Below are positions 41,565 to 50,121 of a DNA stretch of 64,000 bases, in pieces. Numbering within the stretch: the stretch's first letter is position 1; every line of letters begins with the position of its first letter. A program made the translations under genes and the position numbers. The notes below the pieces were generated by a model. That model saw only the letters and a program-made list of their open reading frames with translations, ran no database searches and had not been told where the DNA came from. The DNA is from Rhizobium anhuiense. GTDB taxonomy: Bacteria > Pseudomonadota > Alphaproteobacteria > Rhizobiales > Rhizobiaceae. The DNA lies in NCBI RefSeq assembly GCF_003985145.1, contig NZ_ML133526.1, positions 257,131-321,130 on the forward strand. The letters are read 5' to 3'.

Positions 41565-42477
41565 GGAATTCTCCTTCCGTTTCCAGCTCCGACCCAGTGC
41601 TCTCGCCGAGCGCCTTCAGGCACTCTTCATAGACAGTTCCCGTGATGCGATTGTGATGCCAATCGTTGTTATTCTCCATGAATGACAATCCCTTGCCTTT
41701 CACGGTACGGGCGACGATGGCGGTCGGTATATCCGCGACCTGCTTTGCCTGCTGGAGTGCCGACAGGATCTGATGGTGATCGTGGCCATCGACATTGATG
41801 ACGTTCCAGCCGAAAGCTTTCCAGATGTTCGTCAATGCAATTCTATTGCTATAGGTGGCATTCGGCCCGTCGTTGCGGAACCCGTTCTCATCAATGATCG
41901 CGGTAAGGTTGCCGACGCCCATTTCCGAAGCGGAAGCGGCGCTCTCCCAAACGGACCCTTCATTGCATTCGCCGTCGCCGAGAAGCACATAAACACGACG
42001 GTCTTGTTTGCGCTTGCGCATACCAAGGGCGATGCCCATGCCATAGGCAAGGCCCTGGCCCAAGCTGCCATTGGAGCTTTCGATGCCGAGCGCAACCTTC
42101 TTTACCGGGTGAGCGATCAGATCGCTGCCGTTTGTCTGAAAGGTCGCAAGCTTTTCGGCGTCGAAATAGCCGAAGTGATGCAGCACCGCCAGATAGCCCA
42201 GCACTGCATGCCCCTTGCTAAGAATGAAGATGTCGCGACCGTCCCATTGAGGTTCATGGGGGCGATGCGAAAGCACGTCGCCGAAGAGCGTATTCAACAG
42301 CTCTACCATGCTCAGGCTACCGCCGATGTGCGCCGACTGTCCGCACCGAAACGCGGTGTCGACGATTATACGACGAACCCGCGCACAGGACTCCTCGAAG
42401 CTTGTATTGATCATCAGGCTAGCTTGCATCTTTCGGAAGCGGTTTAGATCGGAATGGTCCATCTCAAACCATCCCAT
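41557..42477 (-). CDS. Transketolase-like N-terminal (thiamine diphosphate) subunit
   Basis: This 306-residue subunit binds the diphosphate of thiamine. GDGECNEG lies at 167-174, KGHAVLGYLAVL and GSLGQGLAYGMGIA are further family blocks, and IIDENGF completes the site. The start ATG 42477 (MGWFEMDHSD) has GGAAGGA at good spacing; the open frame continues 34 codons upstream without family similarity. It heads a five-gene minus-strand operon with the C-subunit, acyltransferase, ACP and ligase. A decayed copy of its first 50 codons and leader lies at 36972-37130. Confidence 0.9.
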   Translation of the reverse strand: MGWFEMDHSDLNRFRKMQASLMINTSFEESCARVRRIIVDTAFRCGQSAHIGGSLSMVELLNTLFGDVLSHRPHEPQWDGRDIFILSKGHAVLGYLAVLHHFGYFDAEKLATFQTNGSDLIAHPVKKVALGIESSNGSLGQGLAYGMGIALGMRKRKQDRRVYVLLGDGECNEGSVWESAASASEMGVGNLTAIIDENGFRNDGPNATYSNRIALTNIWKAFGWNVINVDGHDHHQILSALQQAKQVADIPTAIVARTVKGKGLSFMENNNDWHHNRITGTVYEECLKALGESTGSELETEGEFRG

Positions 42478-42726
42478 TGCCGATCCTTCCAATTGAAGCT
42501 TGTGCGGGTCTGTTGCCGCTTCGTTGCCCGCCCCCAAGCCCGATCGAGACTGCCGGGCGCGCGGCCCGTGTTGCTCCAAAACCTCAAGGTTCGACTGGGT
42601 GCAAAGATGGTCACAAACCGTGATTATTAAGTTGACTCCAATTCTCCTGTTTGAGTAAACGCAACCTTAGCAGTGGCCGGAGGGGCGGCCGTCACACTGC
42701 CCGATATTGGTCTGACAGGGGATAGT

Positions 42727-44871
42727 ATGACAGTGGGACTACAGGGAAAGTTGCGCATGTTCACAAGCCGATTGGTTGCGAGCAGCGCGTTGATAACGGT
42801 GTCGTTCGGATCGGCAGGCATCGGCTGGGCACAGGACAATTCGGCCGAAGAGGCGACGCAATTGGCCCCGATCGTCATAACGGGCAAGTCGGATCGTGTG
42901 GTTGGCCCGGATCGCACCATCGTCGCCAAGAATACCGCCACCGGCACCAAAACAGACACTCCGGTCATCGATGTCCCGGCCTCCGTATCGGTGGTGACGC
43001 AAAAGGAGTTGGAAGAGCGTCATGTGGACAATCTTCAGCAGGCGGTCGCTTATACTGCCGGCGTCTTTTCGGATGAGTTCGGCAACGACGACCGGTACGA
43101 TTATATAAGAATTCGCGGCTTTGATCAGACGGCGCTCGGCACCTATCGGGATGGTCTGGCGGCGCGTATTCCCGCGTGGTTCACGGCCAGCCGCCTTGAA
43201 CCCTATGGTCTTCAGCGCGTCGAGATCCTGAAGGGATCGACTTCGACCCTCTTCGGTCTCAACGGTCCGGGAGGGCTGGTCAATGCGATCACCAAGCGGC
43301 CCTTGGATGAGAAGCATGGCGAAGTTTACACCTCCTATGGTGATGGCACCAAGGAAGTAGGCGCGGATTTCGGCGGGCCGATCGATCCCGACGGCGTGTG
43401 GAGCTACCGGCTTACCGCACTTGTCAAGGACGGTGATCAGGGCTGGGATCATTCGAACGACGACCGCACCTACGTTGCACCGGCCCTGACGATCAAACCG
43501 GAAGAGGGGACCTGGCTCACCATCCTGACCGACTATTACAAACGCGATGGAACGGGCGCGCGCGGATTTCCCACGGACGCCGATATCGATATCGACACCT
43601 TCCTCGGCGAGCCGGACTTCAATCGCTTCAATACGGAGCAGGCCGACATCGGCTATCAGTTCGAACACGAGATCAATGAAAATCTGACCTTTCGCTCGAA
43701 TGCCCGCTATACGCATCTCGAGCTCGACTATGCCGAAGTCTATGGCGCATCACTGGATCCGACCGCCGATCGAACGGCGTTCTCGGTCGACGGCATGTCC
43801 AACCGTTATGCCATCGACAATCAGCTGCAATATGATGCGACATGGAACGGGATCGACAGCAAGACGCTGGTCGGCGTCGATTACACCAACGACAATACGC
43901 GCGAGAACATCCTGTTCGGGACGGCCGGACCGATCGATATCAACGACCCCGTCTATTGCGGTCTCTCCTGCATCAATCTCGGCCCGTACGTGAACTGGCG
44001 CGTCAAGCAGCAGGCGGTCGGGATCTACGCACAGGAGCAGCTGACCTTCGACGACCGATGGATCGTTACCCTGGGCGGACGATGGGACCATGTCCACACG
44101 ACTGCGGATTACCTCGACAGCGGGACAAGCGACGACGACACGGCGTCAGCCTTCACCAAGCGTGCCGGGCTGACGTATAAATTTACGCCGAATCTCGCAG
44201 CCTATGCGAACTATTCGGAAAGCTTCCAGCCGCTCGTCGCGCAGACCGCAAACGGATACACCGTGACGGGCTCGCTGAAGCCACAGGAAGGTGAACAATA
44301 CGAGATTGGCCTCAAATATCGCCCTGATGGGTTTGATGGCCTCTTCACCTTGGCGCTGTTTGATCTTACCCAAACGAATGTGCCGAGCTATGTCACCCCT
44401 CTGGTTCAGGAGCAGATCGGCAAGGTGGGTGTGCGCGGCATCGAACTCGAAGGCAAAGCCGCAATCAACGACAGGCTTAATCTCACGCTTGCTTATTCCT
44501 ATTGGGACGCCGAAATCCGCGAGGACGGCACCGGCGGCAACATCGGTAACCGGCCTTCACGCGTGCCGCGGCACTTGGCATCCGCCTGGCTCGACTACAC
44601 GATGCCCGGAGACGGAAAGCGCGGCGACCTGACGCTCGGCGGCGGTGTGCGTTATATCGGCCAGTCCTATGGGGACGATGCAAATACCGTGTCGGTTGCC
44701 GCCTACACGCTGTTTGATGCCGCGGTCAGCTACAAGGTGACCGAGGACGTGACGCTTGCCGTCAACGCGACGAACCTGTTCGATCGCAAATATATCGCCA
44801 GCAGCTACTACGGAACTGAGTTCTACGGCGATCGGCGCAAGGTCGTCGGCACGCTGAAGTATTCCTGGTAA
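42727..44871 (+). CDS. TonB-dependent siderophore receptor
   Basis: This 714-residue outer-membrane receptor imports a ferric siderophore. It has a signal peptide ending near GWAQDN, a TonB box in QLAPIVITG, the plug domain (PASVSVVTQKELEERHVDNL to GLVNAITKRPL) and a 22-strand barrel ending in YGDRRKVVGTLKYSW with the terminal aromatic residue. The RIRGFDQ and GLAARIPAW stretches resemble hydroxamate receptors such as FhuA/FoxA relatives. ATG 42727 has AGGGGA at 6 bp; an internal ATG ten codons later could also serve. The likely inner-membrane partner lies at 47260-50934. Confidence 0.93.
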   Translation: MTVGLQGKLRMFTSRLVASSALITVSFGSAGIGWAQDNSAEEATQLAPIVITGKSDRVVGPDRTIVAKNTATGTKTDTPVIDVPASVSVVTQKELEERHVDNLQQAVAYTAGVFSDEFGNDDRYDYIRIRGFDQTALGTYRDGLAARIPAWFTASRLEPYGLQRVEILKGSTSTLFGLNGPGGLVNAITKRPLDEKHGEVYTSYGDGTKEVGADFGGPIDPDGVWSYRLTALVKDGDQGWDHSNDDRTYVAPALTIKPEEGTWLTILTDYYKRDGTGARGFPTDADIDIDTFLGEPDFNRFNTEQADIGYQFEHEINENLTFRSNARYTHLELDYAEVYGASLDPTADRTAFSVDGMSNRYAIDNQLQYDATWNGIDSKTLVGVDYTNDNTRENILFGTAGPIDINDPVYCGLSCINLGPYVNWRVKQQAVGIYAQEQLTFDDRWIVTLGGRWDHVHTTADYLDSGTSDDDTASAFTKRAGLTYKFTPNLAAYANYSESFQPLVAQTANGYTVTGSLKPQEGEQYEIGLKYRPDGFDGLFTLALFDLTQTNVPSYVTPLVQEQIGKVGVRGIELEGKAAINDRLNLTLAYSYWDAEIREDGTGGNIGNRPSRVPRHLASAWLDYTMPGDGKRGDLTLGGGVRYIGQSYGDDANTVSVAAYTLFDAAVSYKVTEDVTLAVNATNLFDRKYIASSYYGTEFYGDRRKVVGTLKYSW

Positions 44872-44878
44872 AGGTGAC

Positions 44879-44910
44879 GGACGCCGCCTTGTCCGATCAA
44901 GGCGGCGTCC
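44879..44910 (+). terminator. Strong stem-loop after the receptor gene
   Basis: GGACGCCGCCTTG and CAAGGCGGCGTCC form a perfect 13-bp GC-rich stem with a six-base loop, beginning 7 bp after the stop. No T-tract follows, so it is a probable but atypical terminator. Confidence 0.6.
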
Positions 44911-45697
44911 GCAATCTGAACGTCGAAGTTATAAGGATCGCTGCGCTGTAGCCAGTGTTCCAAGGCATCTATACCGAACGCCATGGTGAATGCTCAACTT
45001 TCGATGAACGGCCGCCCTTACCGTCTTTGACCATAGAAGCTATTCGCTATCGGTGCTGCCAGCGCCCTATCGTCGGAAGAAGCCGAACATCGCACCGGTA
45101 TCCTGCTGGTGTCTGCCTCATGACCGGGGGCAGTAAGGCTTGCCCTCCGTCTGGTGCCAGCGCAGGCGCTTAAACCAGCTGTAGGCAGTCGCATCCCGCA
45201 TCTTGGCGAGATCGAGCACCGTCAGCGTTCGGCACTCTGGCGAGAGCAGGAAATGCTGGCCCTTGGGCGTGTCGTCGGGGTTCGCCACGGCTCAACCACT
45301 CCGCCATCCGGAAGGCGGCTGGGCGTATTTCCAAGCCCCCGACCAACACACTGACGGTCGACACCTCGGCGCGGGAGCGATGGGCAATGGCAGCGGTGGC
45401 GATGAGGGTCATGTTCAGACTCCAGAGGTCGACGGCAGGCACAGCAGATCGGCGGACGAAAAGGCCGCGGGAGATCAGAGCTGTATTTGTATCATCCTGA
45501 ACATGATCCAGGTTCTTATCTGGACTTCGCGTCGAGGTCGACCGAAGGAGGTCTAAATGGTTATTTTTGGCGAGAGATCGAGAGCCTTTTGCTGGATATC
45601 CGTGCGACCCGCGATTGCTTTCGGCCCATTGCAGGCATGTGGAAATGAATGCCCGGATGTCGGGGCTTTCTTCCCAGAAGCCCATTGGGGCCTGATT
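44911..45697. other. Intergenic region with an IS remnant
   Basis: These 787 bp hold a short transposase remnant at 45118-45288 and otherwise no supportable gene. Overlapping long frames on both strands have no family features and atypical composition, consistent with decayed mobile DNA. Confidence 0.55.
45118..45288 (-). pseudogene. N-terminal remnant of an IS1595-family transposase
   Basis: From GTG 45288 the frame reads KGQHFLLSPECRTLTVLDLA, then YSWFKRLRWHQTEGKPYCPRS and stops. IS1595-family transposases begin in this way (KGQHFLLS, F..+RW..T.GEP.CP.CG), continuing into a zinc ribbon and a catalytic domain, neither of which is present here. The remnant is therefore truncated at about 56 codons. 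No terminal repeats were identified. Confidence 0.5.
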
Positions 45698-45901
45698 TCA
45701 AAACTCGAATTCACATTTCGTCAGATGAGGAATGTTCTGCGGGTTGATGCCTATGTCCTGTAGGCGTTGCTCAGTAAGACGACGCAAGTCTCGCTTGAGG
45801 TAATGCAGTGTCCGCCGCCGGCGCGTTTCATCGTTGAATCGACGCACCAGATCGTGCATTTTTGAATTAAAAAAATTGATGGTAACTTTGGTCGAGTTCA
45901 T
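45698..45901 (-). CDS. DUF1127 small basic protein
   Basis: This 67-residue protein ends with the DUF1127 pattern RRRRTLHYLKRDLRRLTEQR and LQDIGINPQNI. Short DUF1127 proteins of alphaproteobacteria are arginine-rich; some bind RNA and affect growth and phosphate or carbon metabolism. Here the N-terminal extension MNSTKVTINFFNSK is its own. It is divergent from the LysR gene with about 130 bp between them, which may hold both promoters. Confidence 0.82.
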   Translation of the reverse strand: MNSTKVTINFFNSKMHDLVRRFNDETRRRRTLHYLKRDLRRLTEQRLQDIGINPQNIPHLTKCEFEF

Positions 45902-46028
45902 GTGGCATATTCCTTGCCGTTATCGCGGCGACCTGATATTTCTCGAATAATTGGCATACTCGCATATTGAATGCGAGCAGGGAAACGAGTATTCTCGTTC
46001 AGAATTTCAAACTTTCTTTGAAGCAAAA

Positions 46029-47000
46029 ATGAGCATAATTCCTGGAATGCGGGCGCTAAGAGCGCTTGATGCCTCGGGGCGACATCTGAACTTCAGTCGA
46101 GCGGCCGACGAACTTGGCCTGACCCCGGCGGCGGTCAGCTACCAGATCAAGGAAATCGAGGACCAGCTCGGCCTGTCGCTTTTCAAGCGCACCAATCGCT
46201 CGATCCGCACGACGGAGGCTGGATTGATCCTTTGCCGCGCATCCGGTGACGCGCTCGAACTCATGAAGCGTGCCGTCGCACAGGCCCGCAGGAGCGAGCG
46301 CGGCTCCCGCCACCTGAAAATCACCGTCGATCCGGACTTTGCAGTCAAATGGCTGATGCAGCGGCTGAAACGCTTTCGTGGCGCTTGGCCGGAAATCGAC
46401 CTGCGCTTTGATATCTCCCCCGAGGTGCGCGACTTCGAGCTGGACGACATCGATATCGGCATTCGCTTTGGCACGGGAAACTATCCCGGCCTTTGCGCTG
46501 ATCGATTGTTTGATGACGTTGTCGTGCCCGTATGCAGTCCTCGGCTACTCGCGTCCGAGAGGCCCATTCGAACGCCGACTGATCTGCTTGATCACACCTT
46601 GGTCCATATCGAATGGGAGCGACAGGGTGTCGCGTGGCCGAACTGGTCGACGTGGATGGCGGCTGCCGGTATCGACGCCTTCGACGACAGTCGTACGGTT
46701 GCGCTCGCCACGTCATCGGAAATGCTTCAAGCCGCGATCAGCGGGGATGCTGTGGCACTTGTGGACCTCACCACTGTCGCAAACGATCTGGCCGAGGGGC
46801 GGCTTGTCCGGCTTTTCGATCTTGGCATCCCGATTCCGTCCGAACTCGCCTATTTCCTCGTGTATCCGCAGGAAACGGCTTCCGATCCCCGTGTCGTCGC
46901 CTTTCGCGAATGGATTCTTGACGAGGCGGAACAGATGCCGGGTCAGGAATCGCGAACACCTGCATCCGATGAAAAGGGGCGCGGGACCAGGGAGGCTTAG
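46029..47000 (+). CDS. LysR-family transcriptional regulator, GcvA-like
   Basis: This 323-residue regulator has an N-terminal winged helix-turn-helix (ALRALDASGRHLNFSRAADE, then LTPAAVSYQIKEIEDQLG) and a periplasmic-binding-protein-like effector domain with GcvA-type blocks DIDIGIRFGTGNYPGL and EMLQAAISGDAVALVD. ATG 46029 puts the helix-turn-helix at the usual distance; a longer frame to 45951 adds nonsense. LysR proteins often control a neighbouring gene. The gene immediately downstream is a truncated Old Yellow Enzyme, so its former target may have been lost. Confidence 0.9.
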   Translation: MSIIPGMRALRALDASGRHLNFSRAADELGLTPAAVSYQIKEIEDQLGLSLFKRTNRSIRTTEAGLILCRASGDALELMKRAVAQARRSERGSRHLKITVDPDFAVKWLMQRLKRFRGAWPEIDLRFDISPEVRDFELDDIDIGIRFGTGNYPGLCADRLFDDVVVPVCSPRLLASERPIRTPTDLLDHTLVHIEWERQGVAWPNWSTWMAAAGIDAFDDSRTVALATSSEMLQAAISGDAVALVDLTTVANDLAEGRLVRLFDLGIPIPSELAYFLVYPQETASDPRVVAFREWILDEAEQMPGQESRTPASDEKGRGTREA

Positions 47001-47041
47001 GCAGCCCAAGCCGTGCATCGAATTGCCCAACCAGAGGCAAC

Positions 47042-47116
47042 ATGTCCGAAGTATTCACACCCTCTACTCTGAAAAGCGTCACTCTCCGCAATCGCATTGC
47101 CGTTCCGCCGATGTAG
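47042..47116 (+). pseudogene. Truncated Old Yellow Enzyme (NADH:flavin oxidoreductase) start
   Basis: The 24 codons read MSEVFTPSTLKSVTLRNRIA then VPPM, the standard N-terminus of Old Yellow Enzyme family proteins, and then hit TAG exactly where the family continues with (C/T)QY. GAGGCAAC precedes the ATG. Nothing further of the 360-residue enzyme is found downstream, so this is the stump left by a deletion 41 bp after the LysR gene. Confidence 0.65.
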
Positions 47117-47259
47117 GCTCCGTGGCAACGTTGTCAATAACCCAATCAACGTCAGCGGCATTCATGGGAATGCTGGCCTGAAATTCTGTTTTGATTCAGA
47201 GGCGTAAGGCGCTTTTGGTGGTCTTTGCTACCTAATGCCGGGCCTTCCTGTGGCAACCC

Positions 47260-49233
47260 TCAGCCGACACCGCGCTTGCGCATCATCAGCATCAGGAACG
47301 GTGCTCCGATGAGTGCGGAAACAAGACCGGCCGGGATCTGATAGGGCGATACGATCGTGCGGCCGACAAAATCGGCGGCAACCATAAGCCCCCCGCCGAT
47401 CAAAGCGGCACCAACCATTTGCGGCAGCGCGCGTGTCAGTCCCGCCTCCCGCGCCAGGTGAGGTCCCATGAGGCCGATAAATGATAAGGGGCCGACCGTC
47501 AGCGTCGCGGCAGCCGTCAACAATCCTGCGAGGCCAAAAAGCGCAAATCGCGATTTCGCCAATGGTACGCCGACCGCCGCCGAAGGCGACGGCCCAAGGG
47601 GAAGTATGTCAAGCCAGCGGCGGGCGGCGAGCGCAACGGCAATCAGCACAGCGCCGAGCGCTGCCTCCGTTGTCGCGGTCGACCCTTCGATGAGGTAGGT
47701 GGACCCGCTCATCCACCGCATCAGCAGAACGGCTCTCGGATCTCCCGTCGAGCTCAACACGCCGACGACGGCATCGACCATCGCGCTTAAGGCAATGCCC
47801 GCAAGCAGGACCCGCTCGGGAGCGAAGGCCGATCGCCGGGAACTGGCGAAGATGATGGCAAGCACACTGATCGCACCGGCCACGGCAAACGCAAATTGAC
47901 CGGAAAATCCGGGAGCGACGGCAAAGAGGGCAATCGCAACGCCGAAGGTCGCGCCGGCACTGATCCCGAGAACTTCGGGACTTGCCATTTCATTTCCGGT
48001 CAACCGCTGAAGGATCGAGCCCGCGACCGCAAGCATCGCGCCCGATGCCAGAGCGGCGAGGATTTTAGGTATCCTGATGGCAAGGACATCGTACGAGAAT
48101 TCGCCGGAAGCGAAGGCCCAGCCGCCATTGACGTCACGTCCGAGAAAAACGCTGACCATCAACAGCATAAGCAGGCCGGCAGCAGCGATGACGACCGGTG
48201 CGGTTCCATCCCATCGACGTGACCGTCCGAACGCCGGCGATTGCTGCAATCGATGACGGATCTTCAGCCGCGGCAGGAGCGCGAGGAGCAGCGGCGAACC
48301 GAAGATGGCCGTTACCGCTCCCGTCGGCAAGAAATCACCAAGCCCGCCTGCGACCAGTTGCAGAACAGAGTCTGCGAAGAGAAGCAGCCCGGCGCCGATC
48401 AGGGGAGACCAGAAGATGAGCTGAGCGGGACGTCGTGCTCCGGACAATCGTGCAATCGTCGGCGCGACCAGTCCAATGAAACCAATGACCCCGACAGCGC
48501 TGGTGACAAATGCAGCAAGCGCGACAGCAAGGGCGACGACAATGAAACGCAGACGGACCAATCGGACGCCGAGTGCCGTGGAACTGCTCTCGCCAAGATC
48601 GAGCAGCGAAAGCGGTCTGATCACGAAAGTGCAGACGATGGCGACGACGCCCAACTTCCAAAGAAGCGACACGGGAATGACCCAGCTTTGCTGTGCCAGC
48701 GAGCCGGCGCCCCAGATGAACAGGCTCGAGAGGTAGCGCTGGTTCAGATAGATCAGGATCGCAGAGAGGCCGCCACACCACAGACTGAGAACCAGCCCCG
48801 ACAGAACAAGCGAATAAGGCGAAAAACCGCGGCGCGCGCCAAGGCTGACGACGATCACGGCCGCGGTCGCACTGCCGATCAGAGCGACAAGATCACGGCC
48901 GGCGCCGAGCAGGTCCGGGAGAAACAGCGATGTTACCACCAGCGCCAGGTTTGCTCCGGCCGACACGCCGAGAGTGGTAGGGTCGGCGAGCGGGTTTCGC
49001 AAAACCTGCTGAAACAGCGCACCAGACAAGGCAAGCATAGCGCCGACAATGAGCGCCGTCGCAAGGCGGGGAAGCGTCGAATAGTACAATACCATTCGCG
49101 TGACATCGTAATTCGGTAGCGCCATTTCAGACAGCGCAGGAGCGGCAAGAAACCACGATGCCACGCCTCCACCGCCAATCAGGAGAAGGAAGACTAATGC
49201 TGGCCCGATATTGTCGCGGCGGGATATCATCAT
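47260..49233 (-). CDS. Fused FecCD-type siderophore permease, FhuB-like
   Basis: This 657-residue inner-membrane protein consists of two FecCD halves, the FhuB arrangement, with about 20 helices. Each half has the family blocks: PRLATALIVGAMLALSGALF, NPLADPTTLGVSAGA and VGFIGLVAPTIARL in the first; PKILAALASGAMLAVAGSIL, GISAGATFGVAIAL and GLMGPHLAREA in the second. Its ATG overlaps the binding-protein stop (ATGA). It imports a ferric siderophore, probably a hydroxamate, with the ATPase and binding protein encoded just upstream. Confidence 0.92.
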   Translation of the reverse strand: MMISRRDNIGPALVFLLLIGGGGVASWFLAAPALSEMALPNYDVTRMVLYYSTLPRLATALIVGAMLALSGALFQQVLRNPLADPTTLGVSAGANLALVVTSLFLPDLLGAGRDLVALIGSATAAVIVVSLGARRGFSPYSLVLSGLVLSLWCGGLSAILIYLNQRYLSSLFIWGAGSLAQQSWVIPVSLLWKLGVVAIVCTFVIRPLSLLDLGESSSTALGVRLVRLRFIVVALAVALAAFVTSAVGVIGFIGLVAPTIARLSGARRPAQLIFWSPLIGAGLLLFADSVLQLVAGGLGDFLPTGAVTAIFGSPLLLALLPRLKIRHRLQQSPAFGRSRRWDGTAPVVIAAAGLLMLLMVSVFLGRDVNGGWAFASGEFSYDVLAIRIPKILAALASGAMLAVAGSILQRLTGNEMASPEVLGISAGATFGVAIALFAVAPGFSGQFAFAVAGAISVLAIIFASSRRSAFAPERVLLAGIALSAMVDAVVGVLSSTGDPRAVLLMRWMSGSTYLIEGSTATTEAALGAVLIAVALAARRWLDILPLGPSPSAAVGVPLAKSRFALFGLAGLLTAAATLTVGPLSFIGLMGPHLAREAGLTRALPQMVGAALIGGGLMVAADFVGRTIVSPYQIPAGLVSALIGAPFLMLMMRKRGVG

Positions 49234-50108
49234 GCTTCTTTTTCCAGAAGATCTGTCAAAAGGCCCACGAAGCGCATGGCCTCGTTCACCATGCCAAACA
49301 TCAGGGCCGGCGGCAGAATCGACAGGTGGCCGGGACGCGCAAAGGCCAACCTGTTCCACAGCGGGCTCTGAGCGAGTTTCGGAAGAACGTCCGGAGGAAC
49401 GGGGTCGAAGGCGATCAGACGCGCATCTGGATCGGTGATCTTGGAGAGCTCTTCAATGCCGATCGTTTCAAAACCCCAATAATTCGACTCTCTGGTCCAG
49501 GCGTTCCGGACACCGATGCGCTCGAGCACATTGTGGAACAGCCCGGGACTCGAATAGATGCGGACATGGCGGGCATCCATGAAATTCACCAGGGCGACCG
49601 GCGGCAGGTTCTTGTCCGCCAGGCGGCTGCGGCATCGCTCGAAGAAGGCGTCGGAGCGCGCGAGGAACTGCTCCGCCTCATTCTGACGACCAAGCTCAAC
49701 GGCCAATTTGCGCGTCGCCGCAATGGCAGCGGGAAGAATAGCTCCAATGCCCGGCACAAAGATTTCCAGCCGAACGACTTTCGCCACCGACTGCAGCTTG
49801 GGCAAGAGCTCATCGAGGTAGGGGGTGGTCAGGATGATATCGGGCTTCAGCGCGACGAGAATTTCAAAATTGACCTCGAACGCACTGCCAATATCGACGA
49901 CGGATTCTGGCATTCGCGGCTCGACAACCCATCTGTCCCAATCGGCGAGGTCCGAGATCCCGACCGGAGACAATCCGAGGGATAAAAGCGTGGACGCAAG
50001 ACCGTAGTCGAGGCTGACGACCCTTGGGCCGATCGGTTGCGCAAACAGCGGAGCTGGAATGACCGAGGCCGCCGCGAACTGCAGAAGGAAGCGCCGCGAA
50101 ACACCCAT
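49230..50108 (-). CDS. Periplasmic ferric siderophore-binding protein, FhuD-like
   Basis: This 292-residue binding protein has a twin-arginine-like signal (MGVSRRFLLQFAAASVIPAP, cleavage near FAQPI) and the helical-backbone fold of TroA/FhuD proteins: RVVSLDYGLASTLLSLGL, then LVALKPDIILTTPYL and a long central helix. The start at 50108 has GAGG 11 bp upstream; 50132 would precede the signal with acidic residues. It ends 4 bp into the permease start. With its twin-arginine signal it resembles FhuD of Gram-negative hydroxamate systems. Confidence 0.9.
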   Translation of the reverse strand: MGVSRRFLLQFAAASVIPAPLFAQPIGPRVVSLDYGLASTLLSLGLSPVGISDLADWDRWVVEPRMPESVVDIGSAFEVNFEILVALKPDIILTTPYLDELLPKLQSVAKVVRLEIFVPGIGAILPAAIAATRKLAVELGRQNEAEQFLARSDAFFERCRSRLADKNLPPVALVNFMDARHVRIYSSPGLFHNVLERIGVRNAWTRESNYWGFETIGIEELSKITDPDARLIAFDPVPPDVLPKLAQSPLWNRLAFARPGHLSILPPALMFGMVNEAMRFVGLLTDLLEKEA

Positions 50109-50121
50109 TGAACGCCCAACC

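Noticed and set aside
42600..42726. Iron-responsive operator ahead of the siderophore receptor
   Set aside because: TGATTATTAAGTTGA is near the TGA-N9-TCA pattern of the rhizobial iron box but ends in TGA instead of TCA, so I do not call it.
45170..45685. 171-codon minus-strand frame
   Set aside because: No family features. The recognisable transposase remnant in this stretch lies in a different frame, so the long frame is probably fortuitous.
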